DNA of 64,000 nt from positions 30,397,501 to 30,461,500 of the forward strand of contig NC_134109.1 of assembly GCF_040939455.1 (NCBI RefSeq), in the 5' to 3' direction. Source of the stretch: Microcebus murinus. Taxonomy: Eukaryota; Chordata; Mammalia; Primates; Cheirogaleidae. The translations under genes and the position numbers were made by a program. This document shows positions 1 through 12,949 of the stretch, one piece after another; position 1 is the stretch's first letter, and every line of letters begins with the position of its first letter. The notes below the pieces were generated by a model, which was not told where the DNA came from, searched no databases, and saw nothing but the letters and a program-made list of their open reading frames with translations.

Positions 1-445
1 TTTGCTTTTTGATTTGTAGGAGCTAGTTACATATTAGGGAAATTAGTCTTTGGTATGAAATAGAACTGGAAATATTTCCATCCAGTTTGTCATTTGTTTT
101 TTGACTATGCTTATGGTTTTTCCCATGCAGAAAATTTTGATTTTATAAGATTGAATATATCAGTCTTTTATGATTGTGAGTTTAACGTCATCATTAGAAA
201 GGACTTCCCCACTTTAAGGTGAATAACTCTCTCTTAGTTTCTTCTAATACCTTGATAGTTTCATGTTATATATTTAAATATTATATCTACTTGGAATTTA
301 TCCCATTCAAGTGTAAGGAATAAACTCAATTTTGATTTTTTTCTCATTTGATTGAGATTATTTTATGCTATTTCATAGTGATGCCCCTTTCTTGTTTTGT
401 GACATTCAAGGTTTTACAAATATTTTCTATAGTTGTTTTTAAAAA
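1..445 (-). repeat. L1 ORF2-region fragment, antisense
   Basis: The + strand reads as the reverse complement of the LINE-1 ORF2 middle/3' region: tracts like 'tccagtttgtcatttgt' and 'ttttgactatgcttatgg', then 'ttccccact' and 'tggaattta'. It is old and diverged with no reading frame. It runs off the window start, so the element extends further left. The right edge is approximate. Confidence 0.6.
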
Positions 446-837
446 AATCTAAGTCTTCATTGACTTTAATTAGAAAAACAATAACTCAAGAGTTTTTATA
501 ACTTACCCTCGGCCATAATATGTTTTGGAGGTTGGGAAGAGGATGGAGCAAAAATGTCTTGAAACCATACAAAGAAAAATGTTTGTTGCATTTTCATAAT
601 CATTGCTCTTTGGAAATGTGCTTACTCAGGACATTTACTCACCATAGAAATAATTAAAAACAATACAGCATGTTCCATTTAAGTCACTTAAAACTGGCAG
701 GTTTAAAATTCTGCTCATTAACTTCGGTTCTTTTCAGATGTGGAATGATGAATCTTTTTTATTCTCCTATAGGATTGGGGGAGGTACCTTGTGTCTAGTT
801 GCATTCTAAGACACTGCTGAGCCCAAAAGTCTTAATT
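446..837. other. AT-rich stretch, nothing recognised
   Basis: No ORF, RNA gene or clear repeat was recognised. It ends at the TSD of the next Alu. Confidence 0.4.
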
Positions 838-850
838 AAGAAGCAGCCCA

Positions 851-1182
<332 letters not shown>

Positions 1183-1193
1183 GAAGCAGCCCA

Positions 1194-1730
1194 CCATGGA
1201 GTCTGGAGCCCCCCCCCCAAGACAACCCAGGAGCGGGGAGCCCAGCAGTGGAGACAGATGGGAGACACATCTCTGTTCCTTAAGCTGTGGATTTTGGCAG
1301 TGGGGCTGGCCAAATCCAGATACCCAGGGACAGACACTCTGTTTAACCCCCTTTCACTGCAAGGAGATTGTAAGGTGCATTGTGATTCTTTAGTGGGATA
1401 GGAACTAACGTCTGTCCACAGCAATAGGATGTCATGGTCACCGCTGAGTAAAAATCTTTTAACAAGTATAAACAGATCTCTACTGGAACACTGTCACATT
1501 GCATTACAGATATTTGTTTACTTTTCTGTCTTTCTCAGGAGACTGGATGTTCTTTAACAGCAGAAGCTCTTTGTCTTCAGAACCCCTGTAGCCTACTACA
1601 CTCATCCCTCTCCATTGGAATGTGCTTAATGCATGTGCTCTCATATATGTGGGCAGGCTACTTATATATCCCACTCTTTGATACTGCTGAGCAGGCACCA
1701 GGTGTCAACCACTGAACTAAATCACTTCAC
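1194..1730. other. Unassigned stretch
   Basis: Contains a C homopolymer near 1210. The short ORFs on both strands match nothing I recognise. No RNA gene or regulatory motif was identified. Confidence 0.4.
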
Positions 1731-1734
1731 GTGT

Positions 1735-1935
1735 GTTACCTTTTTTAAATTTGCACAATAGCTCTATGAGGTAGGTACTATTATTTTCTCCATTGTAATA
1801 GTGAAGAGGCTAAGGGAAGAGAGGTAAAGTAACTTGCCCAAGGTCACACAGATAATAGGTGATGGAGCCAAGATTCAAACCCTAGATGGTCTAACTCCAG
1901 TGTACACTGCTCATAACAGCTACGCTAACTTGTTT
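1735..1935 (-). repeat. MIR SINE, antisense
   Basis: The + strand shows the reverse-complement MIR core: 'ctctatgaggtaggtacta', then 'aagtaacttgcccaaggtca' and 'attcaaaccc'. It is an ancient tRNA-derived SINE with no coding capacity. Confidence 0.85.
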
Positions 1936-2843
1936 CTCCCCAGTGTGTTGGGAAGAAAATAAATTGTATGTATTATAAAACAAGTACTTACATGTTGCCT
2001 TCTAGAAGAGTGGCGTGATTTATCTCCTGGGATATGAGTTGTTTTGGGGGTTCTTGTTGTTTGTCTAGGAAAATACTCTGATGTTCCTATTTGAATAATC
2101 CCACTTCCACTCCACCTAGGGCAGGGGAAGAAGAGAGTGAAACAAAGAAAGCTACATTAGTTTGTATTGTATCAGAAAGAAATAGGAATTTGCTGGCTGC
2201 TCAGAGAGACAACATAAGGATCTGAAAAAGAGATGTGAGAGGGCAACAAACTCCAGCAACTCGATGGGACAGCCAAATCCTATGCAAGTTCAAGGGCAGT
2301 GGGGGAAACCTCCCGTGGTGAAGAAGACTTGAGAAATTCAAAAATAACCCTGAACTGCCAGCAGTAGTTTGCAACCCACAATAAGCACATGTAAGTGATG
2401 TTCTTCCAGGAGGGCAGGAGAGGGAAGAATGAGATCCAAAGTGACACTGAGTGGTTCTAGGACAGGAGTAATAGATGCAGGGACTGAAAGCAACTGTGTG
2501 GAACAGACAGTGGCAGTGAATAAAGCAAAGAGCATCTCAAGCCCACAGATAAAATAAAGTCACCCGTAAACCCCTATGAAATATTGGAAGTGACTTCCTA
2601 CCAAGATCTGGGAGCTTGAGCAAAACTAACTCCCTAAATAAAGCTGAAGACATAAGACATAGGGATGTCTGGTTATAGTAACACACTTTTTTCCCTTCCG
2701 TGATTGAACCCTGTACCAGTTTGCTCAGCTGCATCAGACATCAATTTCTACCAACGTATCATTTTAGTGTCTGTGTAGGTTAGAGTTTTTTCCTTTTTGT
2801 TTTTTGTTGCTGTTGTTTTTGTGTTTGGGGAGGGGAGGAGATT
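1936..2843. other. Unassigned stretch
   Basis: No gene or repeat family recognised. Two ORFs of about 65 codons on the minus strand look like chance. Confidence 0.4.
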
Positions 2844-3352
<509 letters not shown>

Positions 3353-3614
3353 TACATAGATCTTTATTCAGTGCACACTTATATCCTGTGATCTTGCATC
3401 AGAACGTACCGTTTTTTATCCTTAAAAAAAAAAAATCAACAGCATTATTTTATGTAAAAATAGTTCCTGAACGTATTTGGAGTATTTCTACAGTCACATT
3501 AAGTTGTATTAATACAATCTCTGGACTTCTGGGAAGTGGCCAGGAGTGATGCTGCACAACTTCCCAGTTCTTCAAGAACATTTACATTATATTTGTGTAA
3601 TAAGAGTATATACA

Positions 3615-3949
3615 GGCCGGGCGCGGTGGCTCACGCCTGTAATCCTAGCACTGTGGGAGGCCAAGGCGGACAGATTGCTCCAGGTCAGGAGTTCGAAACC
3701 AGGCTGACCAAGAGCAAGACCCCGTCTCTACTATAAATAGAAAGAAACTAATTGGCCAACTAATATATATATATATAAAAAATTAGCCGGGCATGGTGGC
3801 GCATGCCTGTAGTCCCAGCTACTCGGGAGGCTAAGGCAAAAGGATCATTTGAGCCCAGGAGTTTGAGGTTGCTGTGAGCTAGGCTGACGCCATGGCACTC
3901 ACTTAGCCTGGGCAACAAAGTGAGACTCTGTCTCAAAAAAAAAAAAAAA
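3615..3949 (+). mobile_element. Alu SINE, lemur type
   Basis: Full-length, with poly(A) 3935-3949. The TSD agtatataca lies at 3605-3614 and 3949-3958. The mid-element linker is AT-rich. Confidence 0.95.
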
Positions 3950-3958
3950 GTATATACA

Positions 3959-4680
3959 GTTTTCTATATAGTAATAGTAATGCCACCAATAAAACACTGT
4001 CGTTTCAGTTGTATGTCCAAATAAGAATTGAGAGTTGGTTATACAAATTTTCCCCATAAGCAAAAGTCCATTAAAATCTCATTATATCTGCTCTGATCAT
4101 AGTAAGTTAAAAAAAAAAAAAATCTCATTATAAGCAAAAGGGTTTGTGTTAGGGGTAAGTACCCAGCTTTGATACATAGTAGGAGCTCAAAGGTTGTCTG
4201 TGTGCTACCATAGGCAGATCTACCAGGAGGGCTGCGTGACGGGCCACAGTCACTCCTCACTGGTGTCTTAAGAAATACTCAGAATGGATGACATTCACAA
4301 ACAGACTTTTATGGGAGAACTCAGATTCAAACTTTGGTGAAACCCAGTATTTTGCAGGGAAGAAAACAGGACAATAACTTATAATCATGGCAACTATTAT
4401 TATCTCCATCAGCCATGGTCTTTTAGTGCTGTTGCATCGATAAAACGGGTACAGGTACGTGTGATTCCCCAGACAGCTTGATGCAATTTGACCTATTCTC
4501 TCTGCTCAAAAAGTGCACTCAAATTCAAGAAAATGAAAGACATATCTACTCTGATTTATGATTCTAATGTGTATCATCATCAAATCTTTTTGTTGTTGTT
4601 GTTAACAACAAATTATAGTGTGAAATAGATCACAACTAATTGCCATCCAGTGGAATAGAACCCCTCGTTTATTGGGAACG
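3959..4680. other. Unassigned stretch
   Basis: Holds two short A or T runs. No gene, RNA or classified repeat seen. Confidence 0.4.
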
Positions 4681-5240
4681 GTATGGCATTGAGATTCAGA
4701 ATGACTGAGTTCATTTCTGGATTGCAACTAACTGTTGCTTAAGAAAGTGAGTCTAGGCCGGGCACTGTGGCTCACGCCTGTAATCCTAGCTCTTGGGAGG
4801 CCGAGGCGGGCGGATTGCTCAAGGTCAGGAGTTCAAAACCAGCCTGAGCAAGAGCGAGACCCCGTCTCTACTATAAAATAGAAATAAATTAATTGGCCAA
4901 CTGATATATATATATAAAAAAAAAAAAATTAGCCGGGCATGGTGGCGCATGCCTGTAGTCCCAGCTACTCGGGAGGCTGAGGCAGAAGGATCACTCGAGC
5001 CCAGGAGTTTGAGGTTGCTGTGAGCGAGGCTGACGCCACGGCACTCACTCTAGCCTGGGCAACAAAGCGAGACTCTGTCTCAAAAAAAAAAAAAAAAAAA
5101 AAAAAAAAGAAAGTGAGTCTATTTCCTCATCTGTAGAATGCATAATAAAATAACCACGTTCTCTCAGGCTTGTTGGGAGGATTAGATGAAGTTTAGAGCA
5201 GTGTGCTGTAAATTGCCAGAGAAATGCCAATCATTGTCAT
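4681..5240 (+). repeat. MIR SINE split by an Alu
   Basis: The left part ends 'gttgcttaagaaagtgagt' and the right part resumes after the Alu with 'tttcctcatctgtag', then 'ggattagatgaa'. Together they form a sense MIR interrupted by the Alu at 4756-5106. Confidence 0.65.
4756..5106 (+). mobile_element. Alu SINE, lemur type
   Basis: Full-length element with a long poly(A) tail. The 15-bp TSD aagaaagtgagtcta lies at 4741-4755 and 5107-5121. It inserted into a MIR. Confidence 0.95.
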
Positions 5241-6290
5241 TATCTCCCACAATTGCCAGCTCCTGGCATGGGCCACCAGGTCTGTAACAGAGCTCTGTAG
5301 GGTGTCTGGCTTTTTCCAATACAAGCCCACGGAGAGCCTCCTCAGTGGTGCAATGCATATGTTACTTTCTTAAGGTTAAAAAGTAATTTCTCTAAATTGG
5401 GGTGAGTTGATATACTTTTCCATTCCAAATGTCAGATCTGCTTAAGCAGTTGCTAAAGGAAAGGGATTATCCCCGCTCCTATTTCTGACTGCTCCTGCAG
5501 AGTAAAACGGCAACTAAGAGCCAGGACTCTCTGACACTAGTTCCTTTCCCAGCAGTATAGGCCAGTGTCCTGGGATCTGACATTAACCATTAGGAATTTC
5601 TTAAGCAGCAGCAGACTGGGAAAGGCAACTGCCAGTGCTAAAGGAATATATTAAGACACTTTTTCCCCCCTAAGAGTAAAAGTCACAAAGATAGACTAAT
5701 ATGCTGAGTTGACTCATACTCTTCAATATAAAGTAGTCATCTGGATGGTGACATTCATCCTGACTATGCTAAACAGGTGACCTATTCTGTCAGCGATGCC
5801 ATGCAGAGCCATTGGAATGCAATGTGTATCATTATGTCGTATTGGGTGGGGGGAGAAGTTGACTAAGCCTCCAAGATCCCAAGGGTTTTAATTAATAGGA
5901 AAATTTGATTCAATAGTAGTCATTAAACTCCCACAAGAAGTGGGAGTGATAAGGGTGGGGAGCACAGGCAGGAAGCGATTAGAAAAATGCCCTGAAGGCT
6001 TGAAATTGGGACTATTGTAAATCTAGGCTAGATAGCTAGGGGACTGAAACAAACTCAGCCACAGAGGAGGATGGGAGCTACCATCTCAGCCATTCTAATC
6101 ATGTTCTCTTAGCAAACAAACGCCACTTCCTTTCTTTATCTTCCACTTTCTAAGTGCTCACTAGTGGCTCCACTGCTGGCTTCCCCTGCAGGAGAGGCTC
6201 AACTATTCCTGCTTGAGTGGAAAGATATCTCAAGACATTTCTTACTCTCCTGTCTCCATCTCCCCGAACATCTTCTATCCCCAGGGCCCA
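5241..6290. other. Unassigned stretch
   Basis: Single-copy-looking sequence. No ORF above 60 codons with any recognisable content, no RNA gene. Confidence 0.4.
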
Positions 6291-6500
6291 GAATCCTCCA
6301 AAGCTTACTTCTTCCATGAAGCTTTCTTTGATCTCTCCAGCACCTACTAACTTTTCTTTTTCTTAATACCTATAACTTGTACATAACACAATAAGTGGAC
6401 ACACTAGACATATTTTTCTGTCTCATGTTGGCTGACCTTTTCTTCCCAAATAGATTATAAACTCCTTGAGGGCAGGAACATCGTCTCAAACTTCTTGAAG
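6291..6500 (+). repeat. L2 LINE 3' end
   Basis: The terminal L2 signature 'aactccttgagggcagga' follows 'ttccatgaagctttctttga'. Ancient and non-coding. Confidence 0.6.
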
Positions 6501-7981
6501 TCACCTGCCTAATTCTATGATTTGGCAATTGGCCCAGCTGGAAGCCACTTTATAGTCTGGGAAAATTTAAGGAGCCCTAAGCCAGTTTATCAAGGCAATC
6601 ACATGGAATGAGCCTTGCTGTGGGACCTACACAAACCTTTTCTCCCTGATTCTAGTAGCCAGCCTTATACCTGGAGATCAATTCCTTAATAGCCTGTCTC
6701 TGGGTCCCTTTTCCGTGACTCTCGCTGGCATCCCCATTTGTTCTGGATTATGTTTTTCTCCTGCTAATCCTTTTAAGAATACAAATCCTACCTCTGAACC
6801 TCACCCACCAAGGTGCAGTCCCTGCTACTCACTATTCAGAGCAGCCAGTTTGGATTCGACTAGACCTCGACTAGACCTCTGTACTGTGTAGGCTGTGCTC
6901 CACCCACCTGTAGTTCAACTCCCACCCTCCCTGGCATTGGTCAGCCAGCCTGCTTCTCGGTCTGACTGTTTCTGCCAAGACCTTCTGGGAATGCCTGCTT
7001 TTCTCCTGGGTTTCTGGCTAGTCTCTGAGTCCTTTCCATTTGCCATCAACTGAACCATCATTCTGAGATTTAAAAAAAAAAAAAATTCCCCTCAACACAG
7101 CAGACACACACACACGCAAATACCCTTACTTATGAATCCATTTATCAGTTGAGAAGATTTCCACTACCTTCCTAAATTTATACTCTTCCTTTTCAGGCAT
7201 TTATCATCATTTCTAAGTCTTTCAATGTGAAGTTTAGAATTTTCGTTAAATGAAAGGGGCCCTTAGAGATCATTTACTCCAACCCTCTTATTTTATTTCT
7301 AGTCTCTACTACCCTATGTTTATGCTTCTACTTTGAAGCTAGTGGCATAGGGTTTTTGCTAGTGATGTCTTTAGCAAGGAATTCTCTTTGTTATTAAATT
7401 GCCATGGTGCTATAAGATTTTATAGAAAGTCTCAAGTTAGTAAGCTGTTACCATTAAATGCATTTATCCATTTATCTATTACTAAGATGAGACAATCTCC
7501 TCCTCAGCCCCAAAAGGGAGGCATATGCACACAAGCACACACACTCACACTCACAATGTGGTCAGCCAGCTTTCTGTCTGGAATGATCAAAATACCTCCC
7601 AGCTGGAATGACAGCATCAGTTTATTGATGCTGAAATAGGAGAGTGATAAAGCAGGTCTCAGCAGGCACGGCAGAAATGCACTGCTTTTATGAGTCATAT
7701 TTCAAAAATGATGCCATGGGACCCAAAAATGCAAAGCAGATCTGGTTATGTGTTGGCAACAATGTGGTTAAGGGCGTTACCCCAGCAGTGCCTTTTAAGC
7801 TCTGAAGGAAGCAACACAACTACCAATTTTCCCTCCTCATCCTGAGGTTGCAATGGACACTTGGATTTTTCTATAGCAATTACTTCACCGTGCTCTGTGC
7901 TGTGAGTAGGTTAAGAAAACTGTGCTATTTCCTGTGTGGTGATGTTGCTACAGCTTTGGAGGTACTAAGGAGAATACCAGT
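6501..7981. other. Unassigned stretch
   Basis: Contains short CA-rich patches near 7110 and 7525-7555. Small ORFs on both strands at 7388-7698 overlap each other and match nothing recognisable. Confidence 0.4.
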
Positions 7982-8307
7982 GTAGTCATTCCTCAGTATA
8001 GGGGGTATTGGTCACAGGACCTCCAGAATACCAAAATCTGTAGATGCTCAAGTCCCTTATATAAAACAGTCTGATATTAGTATTTAACCTACACACATCC
8101 TACTGTGTACTTTAAATAATGCAATGTAAATGCTACATAGCTACCTATATTTTTTCATTTGTATTATTTCTATTGTTGTATTGCTGGGTTTTTTTTTTAT
8201 TTTTGTAATATTTTCCATTTGTGGTTGGTTGAATTTGAGATTGGTTCAATCTGCAATTGGCTGAGTCTGTGCATGAGGAACCTGTGGACATGGAAGACCA
8301 ACTGTAT
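7982..8307. mobile_element. Tigger-like DNA transposon (MITE)
   Basis: The two ends form imperfect inverted repeats: a left end with 'cattcctcagtat', and a right end with 'catggaagaccaactg'. Inside is 'tagatgctcaagtccctta', shared with the copy at 31,959-32,300. It is a non-autonomous pogo/Tc1-mariner element (Tigger/MER8-like; subfamily uncertain). Confidence 0.75.
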
Positions 8308-8355
8308 TACCTCTCGCCCAGCTCTGCCTCTTGATGGGGGCCGTTGTTGGCCACT

Positions 8356-9053
8356 GCAATACACTAAATGTCTGTCCCAGCCAAATTCATGTGTTGCAAC
8401 CTAATCCTTAATTTGGAGGTGGTGCTTTTGAGAGATTAGGCTGTGAGGGTGGAGCCCTCATGAATGGGATTAATCCACCTAAAAAGAGATCCCAGAGAAC
8501 TCCCTTGTCCTTTCTGCCATGTGAAGACTGCCATCTATGAACCAGTTAGCAGGCCCTGTGAACCAGTTACCAGACACCAAATCTATTGGCACCTTGGGCT
8601 TGGATTTCCCAACCACCAGAGTTGTGAGAAATACATTTCTTTCTTTCTTCCTTTTTTTTGTTTGAGACAAAGTCTCACTCTGTTGCCCAGCCTAGAGAGC
8701 CATGGCGTCAGCCTAGCTCACAGCAACCTCAAACTCCTGGGCTCAAGCAATCCTCCTGCCTCAGCCTCCCAAGTAGCTGGGACTACAGGCATGCTCTACC
8801 ATGCCCAGCTAGTGTTTTCTATATATTTTTAGTTGTCCAGCTAATTTCTTTCTATTTTTAGTAGAGACAGGGTCTTGCTCTTGCTCAGACTGGTCTTGAA
8901 CTCCTGACCTTGAGTGATCCTCCTGCCTCAGCCTCCCAGATTGCTAGGATTACAGGTGTGAGCCACCACGCCTGGCCAGAAATACATTTCTGTTGTTTGT
9001 AAGCCACGCAGTGTATAGCATTTTCTTATAGCAGTCCAAATGGACTAAGATAG
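8356..9053 (+). mobile_element. MLT1 LTR (ERVL-MaLR), split by Alu
   Basis: Solo LTR reading 'ggtggagccctcatgaatgg' near its 5' part, then 'cttggatttcccaacc', and ending 'ccaaatggactaagata'. The lemur Alu at 8641-8977 interrupts it. No internal retroviral sequence. Confidence 0.8.
8641..8977 (-). mobile_element. Alu SINE, antisense, in MLT1
   Basis: Poly(T) end at left and 'cctggcc' at right. The 14-bp TSD agaaatacatttct lies at 8627-8640 and 8978-8991, within the MLT1 LTR. Confidence 0.93.
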
Positions 9054-9795
9054 CCACTCTTTTCAAACCCAGAATCCACAGGGGGTATGTGTTGCTTCTC
9101 TCTCTGCTTTACTTGTGGAGAGAACTCTCTCCAGTATAGAAAACCCCTGGGACTTCCCTCCCCTGGAGGTTTCCAGGGAGTTGCTTCCCCTTTCTTAGTT
9201 TGACTTCTCTCAGCTACAAGGAAGGAAAACAATACTGTGTTACCATTTTCTAACCTATGTAACCATAGGGTAATGCCACTGGAGGGAAAATACCTAGAAA
9301 TCAGAAAAGATGGACTTGACCCCTGTCATCACAGTCAGATCTTTGACATCAGGATATCACAAACACTTCCTCAAAATGTAGGCACTAATGTTTGTCGGCT
9401 CACATCATCTGTAGGCACTTAAGAGTTCTTTGAATAAGAAGTGCTGCCCTCACATAAACATCTAGGCATCTGGAGACCTATTCCTGGACATTGCTAATGA
9501 GTCAGTGAAAAAACCCAAATGATCTATGCATCAGTTGTTATTTTACACTTTCAGTTTATACGAGAAAAAGGGCTTATAAACAAGAAAAAGGGCTTAGCTC
9601 AATTTTCTGGAAATTGACAGTCTGTTTTTATTTTGAAACCGTTGTTGGTAAATTTTATACAAAAAGAGAGGCTTACAACAAAAGGGTGGAAATGAAAGCA
9701 GAAATGAGGATGCTTACGTAGTTTCAATTTCCTCGGCTCTAAAAACACAGATCAATCAACAATGCAGCTATTCCAGGAAAACCAAAACACTTTGT
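9054..9795. other. Unassigned stretch
   Basis: Includes a small direct duplication around 9559-9598 with the shared unit 'gaaaaagggctta'. Nothing else recognised. Confidence 0.4.
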
Positions 9796-10391
9796 GATGG
9801 TGGGATTCTAAGATAGTCCCCAAGATTTCCTGCCTCTGGAATCCAGGAGCCTTCTCCTAGTTATTCAGTCAAATACTGACTTAGGTTCTGCTTTGAAGAG
9901 AGTTGCAGATGTGATTAAAGTCCCAAATCAGTTGGCATTAAGATAGGAAGATGTCTGGTGGGCATGCCCTAATCACATGAGCCCTGTAAGTCTGGATCTA
10001 GAAGAGACAGAAAAAGTTAAAGAGAGGAATTGGAAAAAAATGGAGATTCTCAGCTGCTGGCTTTGAAACTAGAAGGACGAGGTGGCCAGAAGTACAGTCC
10101 CCAGGAACTGGGAGTGGCCCTGAACTGACAGCTAGCCAGGAAACAGGGGCCTCGGTCCTCTAGCCACTAGGAACTGAATTCTGTGACAACCTGATGAGCT
10201 TAGACATGCCCTTGAGGTACAGGTGCAAACACTGCCCAGCTGGCACCTTCATTCCACCTTGTGAGAACCTGAGCAGAGTCAGGCCCTTCCCAGACTCCAG
10301 TTTTTGTGGAAAAACTATAAAATAATAAATGACGTTGTTTTAAGGTGCTAAATTTGTGGTAATTTGTTATGCAGCATAAAACTAGGACACA
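9796..10391 (+). mobile_element. MLT1-type LTR (ERVL-MaLR)
   Basis: Diagnostic tracts include 'ttgcagatgtgattaaagt', 'ctaatcacatgagccctgta' and the terminal 'gtggtaatttgttatgcagc'. Solo LTR, diverged. The exact subfamily was not determined. Confidence 0.7.
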
Positions 10392-10497
10392 TACTTCATC
10401 AGTGGTTTTGAAGCCTCTTATCTAAGACCAAAAAGTAACTTCCTTCAAAGAGAAACCTGCCAACCACTGTGAACCAAATCTATCAGACAAGTCCCCT

Positions 10498-10661
10498 TGT
10501 GACTCAAAGTATGGCCCATGGACCAACAGCACTGCACATAACCTAGGAGCTTCTTAGAAATACAGCATCTCAGACTCCACCTATATCTACTGAATCAACA
10601 CCTTCGTTTTAACAAACTCTCTGGTGACTTGTGTGCACATTAAAATGTGAGAATCACTGGT
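10498..10661 (+). repeat. MER5A-like hAT DNA transposon
   Basis: Similar in layout to the copy at 42,171: 'actcaaagtatggcccatgg', then 'ttcttagaaatacagcatct', 'ttttaacaaactctctggtg' and 'gtgagaatcactgg'. It is a short internally deleted element with imperfect terminal inverted repeats. Confidence 0.75.
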
Positions 10662-10667
10662 TAGCAT

Positions 10668-11285
10668 TCTAATTCAGAGCTGGAAGTCTGGAATCAGCAA
10701 AACTGGGGTTCCCAATCTGGCTCAACAGTTTTTTTTTTTTTTTTTTTGAGACAGAGTCTCGCTTTGTTGTCCAGGCTAGAGTGAGTGCCGTGGCGTCAGC
10801 CTAGCTCACAGCAACCTCAAACTCCTGGGCTCGAGTGATCCTTCTGCCTCAGCCTCCCGAGTAGCTGGGACTACAGGCATGCGCCACCATGCCCGGCTAA
10901 TTTTTTATATATATATATCAGTTGGCCAATTAATTTCTTTCTATTTATAGTAGAGACGGGGTCTCGCTCTTGCTCAGGCTGGTTTTGAACTCCTGACCTT
11001 GAGCAATCCGCCCGCCTCGGCCTCCCAAGAGCTAGGATTACAGGCGTGAGCCACAGCGCCCGGCCTTGGCTCAACAGTTTTACTAGCTGTATGCACTTAG
11101 ACAAGTTGCTTAACCTCTCTGAGCTTCTATTAATCTGTAAAATGGAGAAAATAATAAGTACTGACTTCTCATAGAGTTATGGTGAGGATCAAAGGGGACA
11201 GTATGTAAAATGCTTTAGTCTATGGCTCTTTAGCCTATCTTTAGCCTGGCATGGAGTAAGAGCTTAATAAATTGTTGGTTATTAT
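10668..11285 (+). repeat. MIR SINE split by an Alu
   Basis: After the Alu at 10,733-11,065 the MIR resumes with 'actagctgtatgcacttaga', 'aacctctctgagcttct' and 'aataaattgttggttatt'. Sense orientation. Confidence 0.8.
10733..11065 (-). mobile_element. Alu SINE, lemur type, antisense
   Basis: Full-length with poly(T) at left. The TSD tggctcaacagttt lies at about 10,718-10,731 and 11,067-11,080, inside a MIR. The linker is AT-rich. Confidence 0.95.
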
Positions 11286-11725
11286 TGGATTGGGTGCTAA
11301 TAGCTGGGTGAATTGAGTGTGGAGAGAGCAGGCAAACCACATCAATTGGAAATATGTAGGATCACTGTGGTCAACACCCTCATCTAATGACATATGTTGT
11401 CCCGTGCCTCCTCAGAGACTGCAGAAGGTTGTGACCTTGATTTTCTAACCCAGAAAGCATCCCCTAACACCAGGCTGGGTCAGCAATGCCCTCGATCACA
11501 AGCACTATCTTTTGTGACCTTCTGTCTCTCTCCCCTCCCCCTATTCCCCTGTTAGCATTTAACCTCACTGGGCTTGACCTCACTTAACTAATGAGATCTG
11601 GTCAGAAACCACAGACATGGTTGTCAGAATCCCCAAGCAGGTGGTATCCCTGAATGCCTATGAGACCTCACCCCACAGAAAAGATGCCAAGGACACGATA
11701 CAGGCTGTGTGGCTGGCTTAACACT
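11286..11725. other. Unassigned stretch
   Basis: No gene or repeat recognised between the MIR and the following microsatellite. Confidence 0.4.
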
Positions 11726-11726
11726 G

Positions 11727-11771
<45 letters not shown>

Positions 11772-11803
11772 GTCTGTCTGTCTGTCTGTATGTATGTATA
11801 TAT
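11726..11803. repeat. (TATC)n/(TGTC)n microsatellite
   Basis: About ten TATC units pass into four or more TGTC units and then TGTA/TATA. The compound tetranucleotide repeat is likely length-polymorphic. Confidence 0.95.
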
Positions 11804-11845
11804 AGTGAGAGAGAGAGGTGTTTTTGTTTTATTTTGTTTTGTTTT

Positions 11846-12132
11846 TTGACAGTCTCACTGTGTCACCTGGGTAGAGAGTACAGTGGTGTCATCATTGCTC
11901 ACCAAAACCTCAAACTCTCAAACTCCTGGGCTCTAGAGATCCTCCTGCCTCAGCCTCCCAAGTAGCTGGAACTACAGGCACATGCCACAACACCCGGCTA
12001 ATTTTTCTACATTTGGTAGAGACAGGGTTTCACTCTTGCTCAGGCTGGTCTTGAACTCCTGAGCTCAAGTGATCCTCCTGCTTTGGCCTCCCAAAGTGCT
12101 AGGATAACAAGCGTGGGCCACCGTGCCTGGCC
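11846..12132 (-). mobile_element. Old Alu SINE, antisense
   Basis: Reverse-complement Alu from 'gacagtctcactgtgtcacc' to 'gtgcctggcc', with a small duplication in 'ctcaaactctcaaactcctg'. It is diverged from the lemur-type copies. Confidence 0.85.
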
Positions 12133-12424
12133 AGAAATCTATATTTTTGTTGGAGGGAATGATGACAATGGTGACAGTGGTGTTAGTACCACTGAGTATA
12201 AGAACAAATGGACAGACTGAGAATAAATGGACAGACTGACAATTCCAAATGGCCAATATATAAGTGAGGGAAGGCATTTGCGATCAGTTCTGGAGAGGCC
12301 CGGCTCCCCTTCCCAGTGGTCTCTGTGTTCTTGGCAAATGCTCCTCTCCCTTGCTCTGTCTTCTCAGCCTGAGCCGAAGCAATCTCTGTGGTTCAAGGTA
12401 AATAGCGGGGACGATACAGAGAAA

Positions 12425-12665
12425 AACAAGAGCTCTCATTTATTGAGTGCTTCAAGTGCCAGGCACTTGTCATATATTATTTACACTCCTTGTAACAACT
12501 CCGTGAGGTAGACATTATTATGTTCCTTTTCAGTCAAGGAAGCAGAGGCCTCAGAGAGGTTAAGTGGCCTGCCCCGGTTTCCACAGCAGATAAAAGAGTC
12601 TGGGTTCAAACGTGGGTCTGCTTGACTCTGAAGCCTGTGCTTGCTTCACTGTGTCCCTACAACCC
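12425..12665 (-). repeat. MIR SINE, antisense
   Basis: Reverse-complement MIR: 'tttattgagtgcttcaagtg', then 'cagagaggttaagtggc' and 'gggttcaaacgtgggtctgc'. Confidence 0.85.
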
Positions 12666-12949
12666 AGCTGTCATCCTTGTCTAGGCTCTTGACCCTCTGC
12701 CTGGACCTTTTACCTGGGCCTGTTACACTGCTCCCCAGTCATTCCTAACTTGCCTTTCTCCTGCTTTTCTGCGTTTGCACCCTTCTGGGTCCTGCCTTCT
12801 TTGCTCAATGCTCACCTGCCTGGCCCCTGGGGACATACAGCACTCACTTATTTCTTGTTGGCCCTCGTGGTTCTGACAGAGGGGTTTCCGAATCCCAGTC
12901 CTCCTAAGTGTGCTGGCAGGGCCTGACTAATGAGAAACCAGCTTGTTGC

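Noticed and set aside
11726..11803. Regularly spaced repeats, considered as an array
   Set aside because: Plain tetranucleotide microsatellite without spacers; CRISPR arrays do not occur in this genome type.
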